In this document: positions 1 to 6,911 of the stretch, one piece after another
Layout: the number at the start of each line of letters is the position of its first letter
Numbering within the stretch: the stretch's first letter is position 1
NCBI GenBank assembly: GCA_937858455.1
Contig: CALLYN010000377.1
Span: forward strand, 1-7,318
DNA: 7,318 nt
Reading direction: 5' to 3'
Source of the DNA: an uncultured Kouleothrix sp.
Lineage (GTDB): Bacteria; Chloroflexota; Chloroflexia; Chloroflexales; Roseiflexaceae
Translations under genes and position numbers: made by a program
The notes under the pieces: model-generated
What the model saw: only the letters and a program-made list of their open reading frames with translations
Databases searched by the model: none
Told to the model about the DNA's origin: nothing

Positions 1-84
1 ATCGCCGGGCGCCATGGCTGGCCCTGGCCGGCCACGCTGGCCGCGCGCGTGGTGGCGCTCAGCCCGGCCGAGCCTGCCGCTTGA
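1..84 (+). CDS. C-terminal end of an unidentified gene (partial, 5' end outside window)
   Basis: Frame 1 is open from the first base to a TGA at 82-84 and gives 27 residues, ending in ...VVALSPAEPAA. Nearly all third codon positions (24 of 27) are G or C, as in the confirmed genes here, which is the main support for coding. The Trp-rich stretch followed by an ALxARVVAL-type helix faintly recalls the last helix of some glycosyltransferases, but this is far too short to assign. It runs in the same direction as the secreted propeller gene, 288 bp upstream of it. A minus-strand gene or non-coding DNA cannot be excluded. Confidence 0.45.
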   Translation: MAGRHGWPWPATLAARVVALSPAEPAA

Positions 85-372
85 GGTTGAACAAGCGCTG
101 TGCTGGCGAGCGATGCCCGGCGCGCATGCCTCAGGGCAAACCAGCACGCGCGTGCATGCCACGAGGCATGCGCCACCGGCGTTGCGCACGCGGCGGATCG
201 CCTTTTCCCACCCAGAAGCCGCCCGAAAAGGGCACATCGGCGCGACTGCGCCCGCCATCTGAAATCGACCTGCCGAAGGATCTCAGCCGCGCGTTCGCGG
301 GCTATCATATGCGCGGCCGCGCGGCGCAGCTAGCATAAGCGCAGAGAAGACACACACGAAAGCGAGCGACCA
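85..372. other. Intergenic region upstream of the secreted propeller gene
   Basis: No convincing gene is seen in these 288 bp; short open frames here lack the third-position bias and any recognisable sequence. The region holds palindromes (GCACGCGCGTGC at 144-155 and a hairpin at 152-173) and a weak inverted repeat, CCTTTTC at 201-207 with GAAAAGG at 225-231. A TATCAT at 303-308 could be a -10 element, but no matching -35 box sits at the usual distance, so I do not call a promoter. The stretch just before the ATG at 373 is purine-rich (GAAAGCGAG) without a classical Shine-Dalgarno sequence. Confidence 0.5.
152..173. repeat. Short hairpin (GCATGCC / GGCATGC)
   Basis: GCATGCC (154-160) and GGCATGC (165-171) form a perfect 7-bp stem around the loop ACGA. 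The stem extends by a G-T wobble and a G-C pair to about 9 bp. A third copy of GCATGCC lies at 124-130. No T-run follows on either strand, so a classical intrinsic terminator is not supported. It could end transcription of the upstream gene or be a protein-binding palindrome. Confidence 0.4.
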
Positions 373-2112
373 ATGATCCGAGCGATACTGAGCCTGCTGG
401 CGGGCACGCTGCTGCTGGCAGCGCTAGCGCCAGCCGCGCAGGCCGCGCCGGCCGAGCGCTGCTTCCCCGAAACCGGCCAGTGCCTGGCCGGGCGCTTTGA
501 GCAGTTCTGGGCGGCCAACGGCGGCCTGGCGGTGTTTGGCCTGCCGATCGGCGAGCAGCGCTCCGAGCAGGGCGCCGAGGGCCAGTTCGTGGCGCAGTGG
601 CTCGAGCGCGAGCGCTTCGAGGCCCACCCGGCGAACAAGCCGCCCTACGACGTGCTGCTGGGCCGCCTCGGCGACGAGGCGCTGCGCCGCCAGGGCCGCG
701 ACTGGCAGACGTTCCCCAAGGGCCAGCCGCAGCCCGGCTGCGAGTTCTTCGCGGCCACCGGCCACAGCGTCTGCGAGCCGTTCCTGAGCTACTGGCGCGG
801 CCACGGCCTCGAGTTCGACGGCCGGCGCGGCACCAGCTTCGACGAAAGCCTGGCGCTGTTCGGCTACCCGCTCTCCGAGCCGGCGACCGAGACCAACAGC
901 TCGGGCTTCAGCGTGCTGACGCAGTGGTTCGAGCGCGCGCGCTTTGAGTATGTGCCTACCAACCCCGATCCGTTCAAGGTGCTGCTGGGCCGCCTCGGCG
1001 CCGAGCTGTACGACGTGAATGCCGGCACCGGCCCGACCCAGTACCACGCGGTGCAGCAGCCCGGCTGGCCGCACCCGCTCGAGGTGCCCGCCGGCTTCAC
1101 CATCAGCGAGGCCGCCGCCGGCATGCCAACGCCGCGCTTCATGGCGATCGACCCGGCCGACGGCTCGGTTGTGTTCGGATCGCATACCACCAGCCAGGTG
1201 GTGCGGCTGCGCGACTGGAACGGCGACGGCCGCTTCGACCAGGCCCAGACGATCGCCGGCGGGCTGGCGGCCGTGCACAGCGTCGCGTTTGTCGGCGGGC
1301 AGCTGCTCGCCGCCGCCGAAGACCGGCTGGTGCGCCTGAGCAACTTCGACAGCAGCGGCGCGGCACGCCAGGTCGACCAGATCGCCGCGCTGCCGAGCGG
1401 CGCCAAAGACCTGTACGGCCACCGCACGCGCACGGTGGCGCTCGGCCCCGACGGCAAGCTGTACGTCTCGATCGGCTCGTCGTGCGATGTGTGCGTCGAA
1501 GACACGCCGCTGCGCGCGGCGATTGTGCGTATGAACGTCGACGGCAGCGGGCTAGAGGTGTACGCCTCGGGGCTGCGCAACACCGTGGGCTTCGACTGGC
1601 GGCCGGGCACCAGCGAGCTGTGGGGCGCCGACATGGGCCGCAACAACCTGGGCCAGGACCGCGTGCACGACGAGCTGAACCAGATCGTGCAGGGCGGCAA
1701 CTACGGCTGGCCGTACTGCTACGACGACCGCGTGCCCAACCCGGAGTTTGCCGACCCCGGCAAGTGCGCCGCCACAATCGCCCCGGCGCTGAACTTCCCG
1801 CCGCACTGGGCGCCGCTGGGCCTGGTGTTCTACAACCGCTTCGGCTTTCCTGCGGCCTACCAGGGCGACGCGCTAGTGGCGTTCCACGGCACCGCCAAAG
1901 ACCAGGTGCAGACGCTGGGCGGCTACAGCGTGGCGCGCGTGCGCTTCAAGAGCGGCAGGCCGATCGCGACCGAGGACCTGGTGCGCGGCTGGAATGCGAA
2001 CGGCGACGTGTGGGGCCGCCCGGCCGGGCTGCTGGCCGACCGCGACGGCAGCCTGCTGATATCCGACGACCTGGGCGGCCGGATCTTCCGGCTGCGCTAC
2101 GTCGGCCGCTAA
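373..2112 (+). CDS. Secreted sorbosone/glucose-dehydrogenase-like beta-propeller protein with two N-terminal Chloroflexota-type modules
   Basis: This is a 579-residue exported protein. Residues 1-24 are a clear signal peptide: Arg3, a Leu/Ala-rich core, and cleavage likely after AQA. Residues 30-104 and 123-213 are two copies of one module. Each starts with a Cys pair (C30/C37; C123/C134) and continues with an aromatic 'F..FW'/'FLSYW' stretch, 'VFGLPIGE'/'LFGYPLSE', 'QW(L/F)ER.RFE' and 'VLLGRLG'. I know this module from Chloroflexota exoproteins, without an assigned function. Residues 236-579 resemble PQQ-type sugar dehydrogenases: a DWNGDG Ca2+-loop-like motif (281-286), GHRTRTVALGPDG (349-361) with a candidate catalytic His350, GLRNTVGFDW (400-409), HDELN (432-436) and GGNYGWPYC (441-449). 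Oxidation of an extracellular sugar or aldose is therefore plausible, but substrate and cofactor are unproven. The start is set by the signal peptide; the Shine-Dalgarno sequence is weak. Confidence 0.88.
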   Translation: MIRAILSLLAGTLLLAALAPAAQAAPAERCFPETGQCLAGRFEQFWAANGGLAVFGLPIGEQRSEQGAEGQFVAQWLERERFEAHPANKPPYDVLLGRLGDEALRRQGRDWQTFPKGQPQPGCEFFAATGHSVCEPFLSYWRGHGLEFDGRRGTSFDESLALFGYPLSEPATETNSSGFSVLTQWFERARFEYVPTNPDPFKVLLGRLGAELYDVNAGTGPTQYHAVQQPGWPHPLEVPAGFTISEAAAGMPTPRFMAIDPADGSVVFGSHTTSQVVRLRDWNGDGRFDQAQTIAGGLAAVHSVAFVGGQLLAAAEDRLVRLSNFDSSGAARQVDQIAALPSGAKDLYGHRTRTVALGPDGKLYVSIGSSCDVCVEDTPLRAAIVRMNVDGSGLEVYASGLRNTVGFDWRPGTSELWGADMGRNNLGQDRVHDELNQIVQGGNYGWPYCYDDRVPNPEFADPGKCAATIAPALNFPPHWAPLGLVFYNRFGFPAAYQGDALVAFHGTAKDQVQTLGGYSVARVRFKSGRPIATEDLVRGWNANGDVWGRPAGLLADRDGSLLISDDLGGRIFRLRYVGR

Positions 2113-2120
2113 GGCAGCCA

Positions 2121-2145
2121 CGGCTCACTCTTCGAGCCTGAGCCG
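2121..2145. terminator. Inverted repeat at the convergent gene ends (possible bidirectional terminator)
   Basis: CGGCTCA (2121-2127) and TGAGCCG (2139-2145) form a perfect 7-bp stem with an 11-nt loop. The stem starts 9 bp after the propeller gene stop and covers the last codons of kdpE. An alternative inner pairing, GGCTC with GAGCC (2134-2138), is also possible. Because the two genes converge with only 12 bp between their stop codons, a shared terminator would be expected here. There is no T-run on either side, so this is a weak call. Confidence 0.3.
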
Positions 2146-2826
2146 GTAGCCGACACCCGGCTCGGTCACAAGGTAGCGTGGCCGGGCCGGGTCGGCCTCG
2201 AGCTTGTGGCGCAGCTGGCCCATATACACGCGCAGGTACGCCGTCTCGGTGGTGTAGTTCGGGCCCCACACCGCGCGCAGCAGCTGCTGGTGCGTCACAA
2301 CTTTGCCGGCGTGCTGGATCAGCTCGGTGAGCATTTTGTACTCGATCGGCGTGAGGTGCACCTCGCTGCCGCCCACAGACACCTGGCGGCGCGCGAGATC
2401 GACCTGCAGCGCCCCGACGCGGAACAGCGGGTCGTCGTGCTCGGAGCCACGGTGCTGCTGGTGTCGCAGGGCCACGCGCAGCCGCGCCAGCAGCTCGCCA
2501 ACGCCGAACGGCTTGGTCAGGTAGTCGTCGGCGCCGGCGTCGAGCGCGGCGATCTTATCGCTCTCCTGGCCGCGCGCCGAAAGCACAATGATCGGCATGC
2601 GCGCCCACTCGCGCAGCTGCCGCGTCACCTGCAGGCCGTCGATATCCGGCAGCCCGAGGTCGAGAATAATCACGTCGGGCGCCTGGCTGGTGGCCAGCAG
2701 CAGCCCTTCCTGCCCGGTGGTAGCCTCGAGGCAGCGGTAGCCGTGGCCCAGCAGCGTGGCGCGCAGAAAGCGGCGGATCTGCAGCTCGTCTTCGATCACC
2801 AGGATCGTATGTTTCGGCTCAGGCAT
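2125..2826 (-). CDS. kdpE: KdpE, OmpR/PhoB-family response regulator of the kdp operon
   Basis: This 233-residue protein is close to the usual KdpE length of about 225. The receiver domain (about 6-120) has the acidic pair E12/D13, phospho-acceptor D56 in ILDLGLPDIDG, Ser83 in VLSARG and Lys105 in LTKPF. A winged-helix DNA-binding domain (about 133-231) ends with the typical LRVYMGQLRHKLE recognition region and EPGVGYRLR. KdpE is phosphorylated by KdpD and activates transcription of the K+-pump genes. I place the start at the ATG at 2826 because AGGA lies 8 nt upstream; the ATG at 2835 would have that motif overlapping its own start. The start lies inside the end of kdpD (8-bp overlap), which suggests translational coupling. 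Longer upstream extensions would only translate kdpD sequence in another frame. Confidence 0.95.
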   Translation of the reverse strand: MPEPKHTILVIEDELQIRRFLRATLLGHGYRCLEATTGQEGLLLATSQAPDVIILDLGLPDIDGLQVTRQLREWARMPIIVLSARGQESDKIAALDAGADDYLTKPFGVGELLARLRVALRHQQHRGSEHDDPLFRVGALQVDLARRQVSVGGSEVHLTPIEYKMLTELIQHAGKVVTHQQLLRAVWGPNYTTETAYLRVYMGQLRHKLEADPARPRYLVTEPGVGYRLRLEE

Positions 2827-5548
2827 CGGGCTCATCCTGCAGCTGCGGCGGCGTGCCTTCAAGCGGCAGCGTAAAGCGGATGACCGTCCCGCCGCCGGGG
2901 CGGTTCTCGGCCCAGATACGCCCGCCGTGCGCGGTGATAATACCATGGCTGATCGCCAGGCCCAACCCCGCGCCCGCCGCGCCGGCGCTGCCCTGGCCAC
3001 GGTAGAATTTTTCGAAGATCCGCTGCTCGTCGCCGGGCGCGATCCCGGCGCCGCGGTCGGCCACGGCCACCAGCACCTCGCGCGGGCCGCTGGTGGCGCT
3101 GATCGCGATCGGGCTGCCGGGCGGCGCGTACTTGGCGGCGTTGTCGAGCAGGTTCGCCAGCACCTGGCCGATCAGCGCGCCGTCGAGCGGCACCAGCGTC
3201 AGGCCCGGCGGCAGCTCGACGGCGACCGGGCGGTCGCGCAGCGCCTGCTCCAGGCGCTGCAGCACGGTGCCGATCACCTCTTCGAGCGGCTGCCACTCCT
3301 TCACCACCCGCACCGCGCCGGCCTCCAGCCGCGTCATATCGAGCAGGTTGGTCACCAGGCGGTTGAGCCGGTCGGCCTCGTCGGAGATCGCCAGCGCCAG
3401 CTCCTGGCGGGTGGCGGGCGGCAGCATAGCCTCCTGATCGGCCAGCACGCTGGCGGCGCCGGTGATGCTGGCCAGCGGCGTGCGCAGATCGTGCGAGATC
3501 GTGCTGAGCAGCGTGCTGCGCAGGCGCTCGGTCTCGGCCTGCACGCGCTGGCGCTGGGCCTCGTCGGCCAGCTGGGCGCGCTCGAGCGCCAGCGCGATCT
3601 GGTTGGCGAATGTCTCGAGCAGGTGGCGCTGGTGCGGCGCGATCACGCGCTGCGGCTGGGCCGGCTTCAACCCGAGCACGCCCACGCCGCCCTGCACGCC
3701 GAGCAGCGGCAGGTACAGCGCCTGCGAGGCCGGCAGCGTGGTGGTGCCCATGCCGGCGATCTGGCCGTGGTCGTACACCCACTGCGCCACGCCGACGTCG
3801 CGCGCGTCGGGCACGAACACCATGCGCTGCTCGACATCCTCGCGCCACCAGCCGCTGACATCGCCCCACGGCTGCAGGCGCCTGGCCGGGCCGCAGGGCA
3901 GCAGCAGCACCACCTGGCTCTCGAAGGTTTCGTGCAGGTGGCGCACCGCCGCGCGCAGCAGCTGCGCGGCCTCGCGCACGTTCGCCAGGTCGCGGCTCAT
4001 GGCGTAGAGCGCGGCGGTGCGGCGCTCGCGCTGGCGCGCCGCGTCGGACTGCTGGCGCAGGCGCACCGTCAGCGTGCCCACCACCAGCGCCACAAACAGC
4101 AGCGCCGCGAATGTCAGTAGGTACTGCGTGTCGGAGACCACGAATGTCAGGAAGGGCCGCACAAAAAAGAAATCGAACGCTAGCACGCCGAGCACCGCCG
4201 CCAGGATCGACGGCCCGCGGCCGTAGCGCAGCGCCACAGCCATCACCGCCAGCAGGTAGGCCATGATCACATTCGCCTCGGCAAACGATGGGTACAGCAC
4301 GCGCGCCAGGTAGCCCAGGCCGGTGATCAGCACCAGCACGGCAATGCTCGCCAGGTAGCCGTTCCAGCCGGCCGGCTCCTCGGGCGCGCGCAGGCGCGTG
4401 GGCGCGGGCTCGGGCTCCTCGCTGATCACATACACGTCGATCTCGCCGCTCTGGCGGATCAGCGTGCCGACGAGCGAGCCGAACAGGCGCTCGCGCCAGC
4501 GCGGGCGGCGCGGCTTGCCCACGACGATCTTGGTGACATTGTGGGTGCGCGCGAACGCCAGCAGCTCATCGACGACATGCTCGCCGCTGAGCGTCGCTAC
4601 CTCGGCGCCGAGCTGCTCGGCTAGGCGCAGCGCCTGAAGCACCTCGTCCTGGGCGCTGGCGGGCAGCCGCAGCTCGGCCGGCGCCTCGACATACACCACG
4701 TACCAGGGCGCGCGCAGCTGCATGGCCATACGCCGCCCGGTGCGAACCAGCCGGCTGGCCGTGGCGCCGGCGTGGACGCCGACGAGCACGCGCTCCTGCG
4801 CCGGCCACACGGCGGTGATCGCCTGGTCGCGCCGGTAGCTGCGCATCTGCTCGTCGACGCGGTCGGCGGTGCGGCGCAGCGCAAGCTCGCGCAGCGCGAT
4901 CAGGTTGCCCTTGCGGAAAAAGCTCTTGATCGCGCGGTCGGCCTGCTGCGGCACATACACCTTGCCCTCGCGCAGCCGCTCCTGCAGCTCGTCGGGCGGC
5001 AGATCGACCAGCTCGATCTCGTCGGCGCGCTCGAGGATCGAGTCCGGCACGGTCTCGCGCACGGTCACGCCGGTGATCTGCGCGACGACGTCGTTCAGGC
5101 TTTCGACGTGCTGCACGTTCACGGTGCTGTACACGCTGATTCCGGCGTCGAGCAGCTCGGCGACGTCTTGCCAGCGCTTGGCGTGGCGCGACTCGGGCGC
5201 ATTGCTGTGCGCCAGCTCGTCGACCAGGATGAGCTGCGGGCGGCGGGCCAGCGCTGCGTCCAGGTCGAACTCGCGCAGCACAATGCCGTGGTAGGCGATC
5301 TCGCGGCGCGGCAGCAGCGCAAGGCCCTGCAGCAGCGCCTCGGTCTCGGCGCGGCCGTGGGTTTCGACAACGCCGGCCAGCACGTCGGCGCCGGCGGCCT
5401 GCTTTTCGCGGGCCTCGCTGAGCATGGCGTAGGTCTTGCCAACCCCCGGCGCGGCGCCGAAGAAGATCTTCAGCCGCCCGCGCGCCGGGGCGTGGGTTTC
5501 CTGACGCATCTGGTCGAGGATCGCGTCGGAATCGGGTCGTTGCTGCAT
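2819..5548 (-). CDS. kdpD: KdpD, K+/osmotic-stress sensor histidine kinase
   Basis: This 909-residue protein has the full KdpD layout. The N-terminal KdpD domain carries Walker A GAAPGVGKT (31-39) and Walker-B-like LILVDELAHSN (105-115). A universal-stress-protein-like domain (about 252-376) contains RLFGSLVGTLIRQSG. Four transmembrane segments follow at about 398-416, 425-440, 447-470 and 475-497, then a GAF-like domain (about 520-655). The kinase core has H-box SHDLRTPL with His686, N-box NLLDNAAKYAP (799-809), G1 DRGAGI (831-836) and G2 GAGLGLAI (859-866). KdpD autophosphorylates and controls KdpE by phosphotransfer and dephosphorylation. The start at 5548 gives an N-terminus (RPDSDAILDQ) resembling that of enterobacterial KdpD, better than the internal ATG at 5509. 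No classical Shine-Dalgarno sequence is visible; a strong hairpin lies just upstream. All catalytic motifs appear intact. Confidence 0.97.
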   Translation of the reverse strand: MQQRPDSDAILDQMRQETHAPARGRLKIFFGAAPGVGKTYAMLSEAREKQAAGADVLAGVVETHGRAETEALLQGLALLPRREIAYHGIVLREFDLDAALARRPQLILVDELAHSNAPESRHAKRWQDVAELLDAGISVYSTVNVQHVESLNDVVAQITGVTVRETVPDSILERADEIELVDLPPDELQERLREGKVYVPQQADRAIKSFFRKGNLIALRELALRRTADRVDEQMRSYRRDQAITAVWPAQERVLVGVHAGATASRLVRTGRRMAMQLRAPWYVVYVEAPAELRLPASAQDEVLQALRLAEQLGAEVATLSGEHVVDELLAFARTHNVTKIVVGKPRRPRWRERLFGSLVGTLIRQSGEIDVYVISEEPEPAPTRLRAPEEPAGWNGYLASIAVLVLITGLGYLARVLYPSFAEANVIMAYLLAVMAVALRYGRGPSILAAVLGVLAFDFFFVRPFLTFVVSDTQYLLTFAALLFVALVVGTLTVRLRQQSDAARQRERRTAALYAMSRDLANVREAAQLLRAAVRHLHETFESQVVLLLPCGPARRLQPWGDVSGWWREDVEQRMVFVPDARDVGVAQWVYDHGQIAGMGTTTLPASQALYLPLLGVQGGVGVLGLKPAQPQRVIAPHQRHLLETFANQIALALERAQLADEAQRQRVQAETERLRSTLLSTISHDLRTPLASITGAASVLADQEAMLPPATRQELALAISDEADRLNRLVTNLLDMTRLEAGAVRVVKEWQPLEEVIGTVLQRLEQALRDRPVAVELPPGLTLVPLDGALIGQVLANLLDNAAKYAPPGSPIAISATSGPREVLVAVADRGAGIAPGDEQRIFEKFYRGQGSAGAAGAGLGLAISHGIITAHGGRIWAENRPGGGTVIRFTLPLEGTPPQLQDEPDA
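2835..2838 (-). promoter_or_regulatory. Shine-Dalgarno AGGA that decides the kdpE start
   Basis: Read on the minus strand, AGGA is followed by 8 nt and then the ATG at 2826. It lies within the kdpD coding sequence, as expected for an overlapping gene pair. It favours the 2826 start over the in-frame ATG at 2835. Confidence 0.55.
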
Positions 5549-5559
5549 ACCAGCCCGGG

Positions 5560-5578
5560 CGCGAGCCCCAGGCTCGCG
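5560..5578 (-). promoter_or_regulatory. Strong hairpin in the kdpD leader
   Basis: An 8-bp perfect GC-rich stem (CGCGAGCC paired with GGCTCGCG) closes a 3-nt loop. Its downstream edge is 11 nt before the kdpD ATG, followed by the palindrome GCCCGGGC (5553-5560). It sits where ribosome binding would occur and has no T-run after it. It could modulate kdpD translation, protect processed mRNA or reduce read-through from the upstream genes. These roles are inferred; only the inverted repeat is observed. Confidence 0.4.
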
Positions 5579-5641
5579 GCCCGCCTCTTATAGGTAGAAC
5601 TTACGCGGTGCGCGTTTTGCCTTCGGCAGAGCGGTGAGTTA

Positions 5642-6103
5642 TTAGCCCTTGCCCTCGACAAAGCCCTTGGGGTTGTCGGGCACGAAATCGACGCTGACGA
5701 ACGTATGGCCGATCGCGCGCTGCAGCTCGCCCGAGCGATAGATGTAGATCTGGCGCGTGACCGGGTGCTTGAACTGGTACAGCTGCTGCGGGTCGATGTA
5801 GCTTGAGTTCATCATGGTGACGAACTCGAGCGGCTGGCCGTCGACCACCGGCACCATGGTCGGGTCGGCGCGCAGCAGCTCGAGGTAGTTGCGCGCCTCG
5901 CCCATCCAGGCCACTGCAGTATCGTGGGCGGCGGGCGGCGCCGGCGCGTAGCGCGCCGCCAGGCGGCGGGCGGTGTGCTCGGGCAGCAGCAGGCCACACG
6001 CCACGCCATGCAGCGTCAGCACGGCCGGCTCGCCGCTTGCGCTTACAGCCTCCACCGCCGCCGTCCAGTCGATCGAGTCGCCGGCAAGTTCGATTGTTCG
6101 CAT
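5642..6103 (-). CDS. Unrecognised 153-residue protein encoded between kdpC and kdpD
   Basis: I do not recognise this as a named family. The gene starts 7 bp after the kdpC stop and ends with tandem stops (TAA TAA, 5644-5639), followed by a 93-bp gap to kdpD, so it probably belongs to the kdp transcript. It is predicted soluble: no signal peptide, no membrane segment and a single Cys (C36). Residues about 15-48 (VEAVSASGEPAVLTLHGVACGLLLP) resemble the core of Phd/YefM-type antitoxins, which typically read 'GEPVVITRHGKPVAVLVP'. The C-terminal half (about 66-153) is a separate, aromatic- and Asp/Pro-rich region with YQFKHPVTRQIYIYRSGEL and VDFVPDNPKGFVEG, which I cannot place. High GC at third positions and tight spacing support a real gene. 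A role in tuning the Kdp system is only a guess from position. Confidence 0.8.
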   Translation of the reverse strand: MRTIELAGDSIDWTAAVEAVSASGEPAVLTLHGVACGLLLPEHTARRLAARYAPAPPAAHDTAVAWMGEARNYLELLRADPTMVPVVDGQPLEFVTMMNSSYIDPQQLYQFKHPVTRQIYIYRSGELQRAIGHTFVSVDFVPDNPKGFVEGKG

Positions 6104-6110
6104 ATGCTGC

Positions 6111-6713
6111 TCACTTCAGTGTATCGAGATCGAGGTTCAGCGCGAGCACATTCACGCGCGGCTCGCCCAGCAGGCCCAGCGTGCGGCCCTCGGTGTGCTT
6201 CGCCACCAGCTCGCGCACGCGCGCCTGATCGAGGCCGCGTGCCCGCGCCACCCGCGCCACCTGGTACGCCGCAGCGGCCGGGCTGATCTGCGGATCGAGG
6301 CCGCTGGCCGAGGCTGTGACCAGATCGACCGGGATGGGCGCGGTGTTGCCGGGGTCGGCGGCCCTGAGCGCGTCGACGCGCGCCTGCGCCGCGTCGCGCA
6401 GCGCCGGGTTGAGCGGGCCGTAGTTCGAGCCCGACGAGCCGGTGAGCCTGTCGGCGTTGAATGCGGTGTAGGGCACCGGCGCGGTGGCCGAGAGCCGGCC
6501 CCAGAAGTATTTCGCGTCGTCGAACTGCTGGCCGATCAGCGCCGAGCCAACCGGCTGGCCGGACGCGTTGGTGATTATACTGCCGTTGGCCTGGTACGGA
6601 AACAGCGCCTGCGCGACGCCGGTCACCAACAGCGGGTAGATCACGCCGGTGATGAGCGTCAGGCTGAGCAGCGCCACAAGCGCCGGGCGGAGCTGAGAGC
6701 GGAGAGTTGCCAT
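6111..6713 (-). CDS. kdpC: KdpC, accessory subunit of the K+-transporting ATPase
   Basis: This 200-residue protein is close to E. coli KdpC (190). It has one N-terminal membrane helix (about 10-35) and a periplasm/exterior-facing domain with family hallmarks: GSALIGQQF (57-64), YFWGRLSAT (69-77, where many homologues have RPSAT), [13 protein letters not shown] (93-105), [17 protein letters not shown] (128-144) and [15 protein letters not shown]. KdpC is needed for assembly and activity of the KdpFABC pump. The start at 6713 places the membrane helix at the normal distance. The frame stays open upstream to an ATG at 6914 through the heptamer repeats, but that 67-residue extension is low-complexity and unlikely to be native. 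A purine-rich stretch (AGGAAAGAAG) precedes the ATG, with GAAG 8 nt away. The gene is separated from kdpB by 456 bp, which is unusual for this operon. Confidence 0.95.
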   Translation of the reverse strand: MATLRSQLRPALVALLSLTLITGVIYPLLVTGVAQALFPYQANGSIITNASGQPVGSALIGQQFDDAKYFWGRLSATAPVPYTAFNADRLTGSSGSNYGPLNPALRDAAQARVDALRAADPGNTAPIPVDLVTASASGLDPQISPAAAAYQVARVARARGLDQARVRELVAKHTEGRTLGLLGEPRVNVLALNLDLDTLK

Positions 6714-6727
6714 CTGAGTGTCTTCTT

Positions 6728-6739
6728 TCCTATATAGGA
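6728..6739. promoter_or_regulatory. TCCTATATAGGA palindrome in the kdpC leader
   Basis: This is a perfect 12-bp palindrome at the edge of the repeat block. It is the only AT-rich hexamer (TATATA) close upstream of kdpC, and on the minus strand it supplies the AGGA of the purine-rich leader. It could be a -10 element for a kdpC-internal promoter or an operator, but no good -35 is visible in the repeats upstream. It may also be chance. Confidence 0.25.
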
Positions 6740-6897
6740 CGCAGGACGGAGGACGCAGGACGGAGGACGGAGGACGGAGGACGAAGGACGGAGGACGCAG
6801 GACGCAGGACGGAGGACAGAGGACGAAGGACGGAGGACGCAGGACGGAGGACGCAGGACGAAGGACGGAGGACGCAGGACGGAGGACGCAGGACGGA
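6737..6897. repeat. Heptamer tandem array, block A (23 units of GGACGNA)
   Basis: Twenty-three consecutive 7-bp units run without a phase break: 11 GGACGGA, 8 GGACGCA, 3 GGACGAA and 1 GGACAGA. Variation is almost confined to unit position 6. Each of the three GGACGAA units is followed by GGACGGA. Since 7 is not a multiple of 3, translation gives 7-residue repeats (VLRPPSS-like on the minus strand, RRTEDGG-like on the plus strand), and the resulting open frames are not evidence of a protein. The array resembles in kind the short tandem heptamer repeats known from filamentous cyanobacteria. It lies 23 bp upstream of the kdpC start. Confidence 0.97.
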
Positions 6898-6911
6898 GGG
6901 CGACGGTTTGT

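Noticed and set aside
201..231. CCTTTTC ... GAAAAGG as a terminator
   Set aside because: The 7-bp stem has a 17-nt loop and is not followed by a T-run in either direction, so it is too weak to call.
424..1422. Long minus-strand open frame (332 codons) opposite the propeller gene
   Set aside because: It lies entirely antisense to a gene with a clear signal peptide and domain motifs. Ala/Gly/Arg-rich translation without any recognisable motif is expected from GC-rich antisense frames.
2827..3000. N-terminally extended KdpE starting at 3000
   Set aside because: The extra 58 residues are an Arg/Ala-rich out-of-frame reading of the kdpD C-terminus, and the receiver domain begins normally right after the ATG at 2826.
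2756..4120. Plus-strand open frame of 454 codons opposite kdpD/kdpE
   Set aside because: It is antisense to the kinase core of kdpD. The translation is Arg/Ala/Gln/His-rich with no domain, a typical shadow of GC3-rich coding DNA.
4772..5593. Plus-strand open frame of 273 codons opposite the kdpD N-terminus
   Set aside because: It mirrors the KdpD Walker and USP-like domains on the other strand and has no independent evidence such as a ribosome site or motifs.
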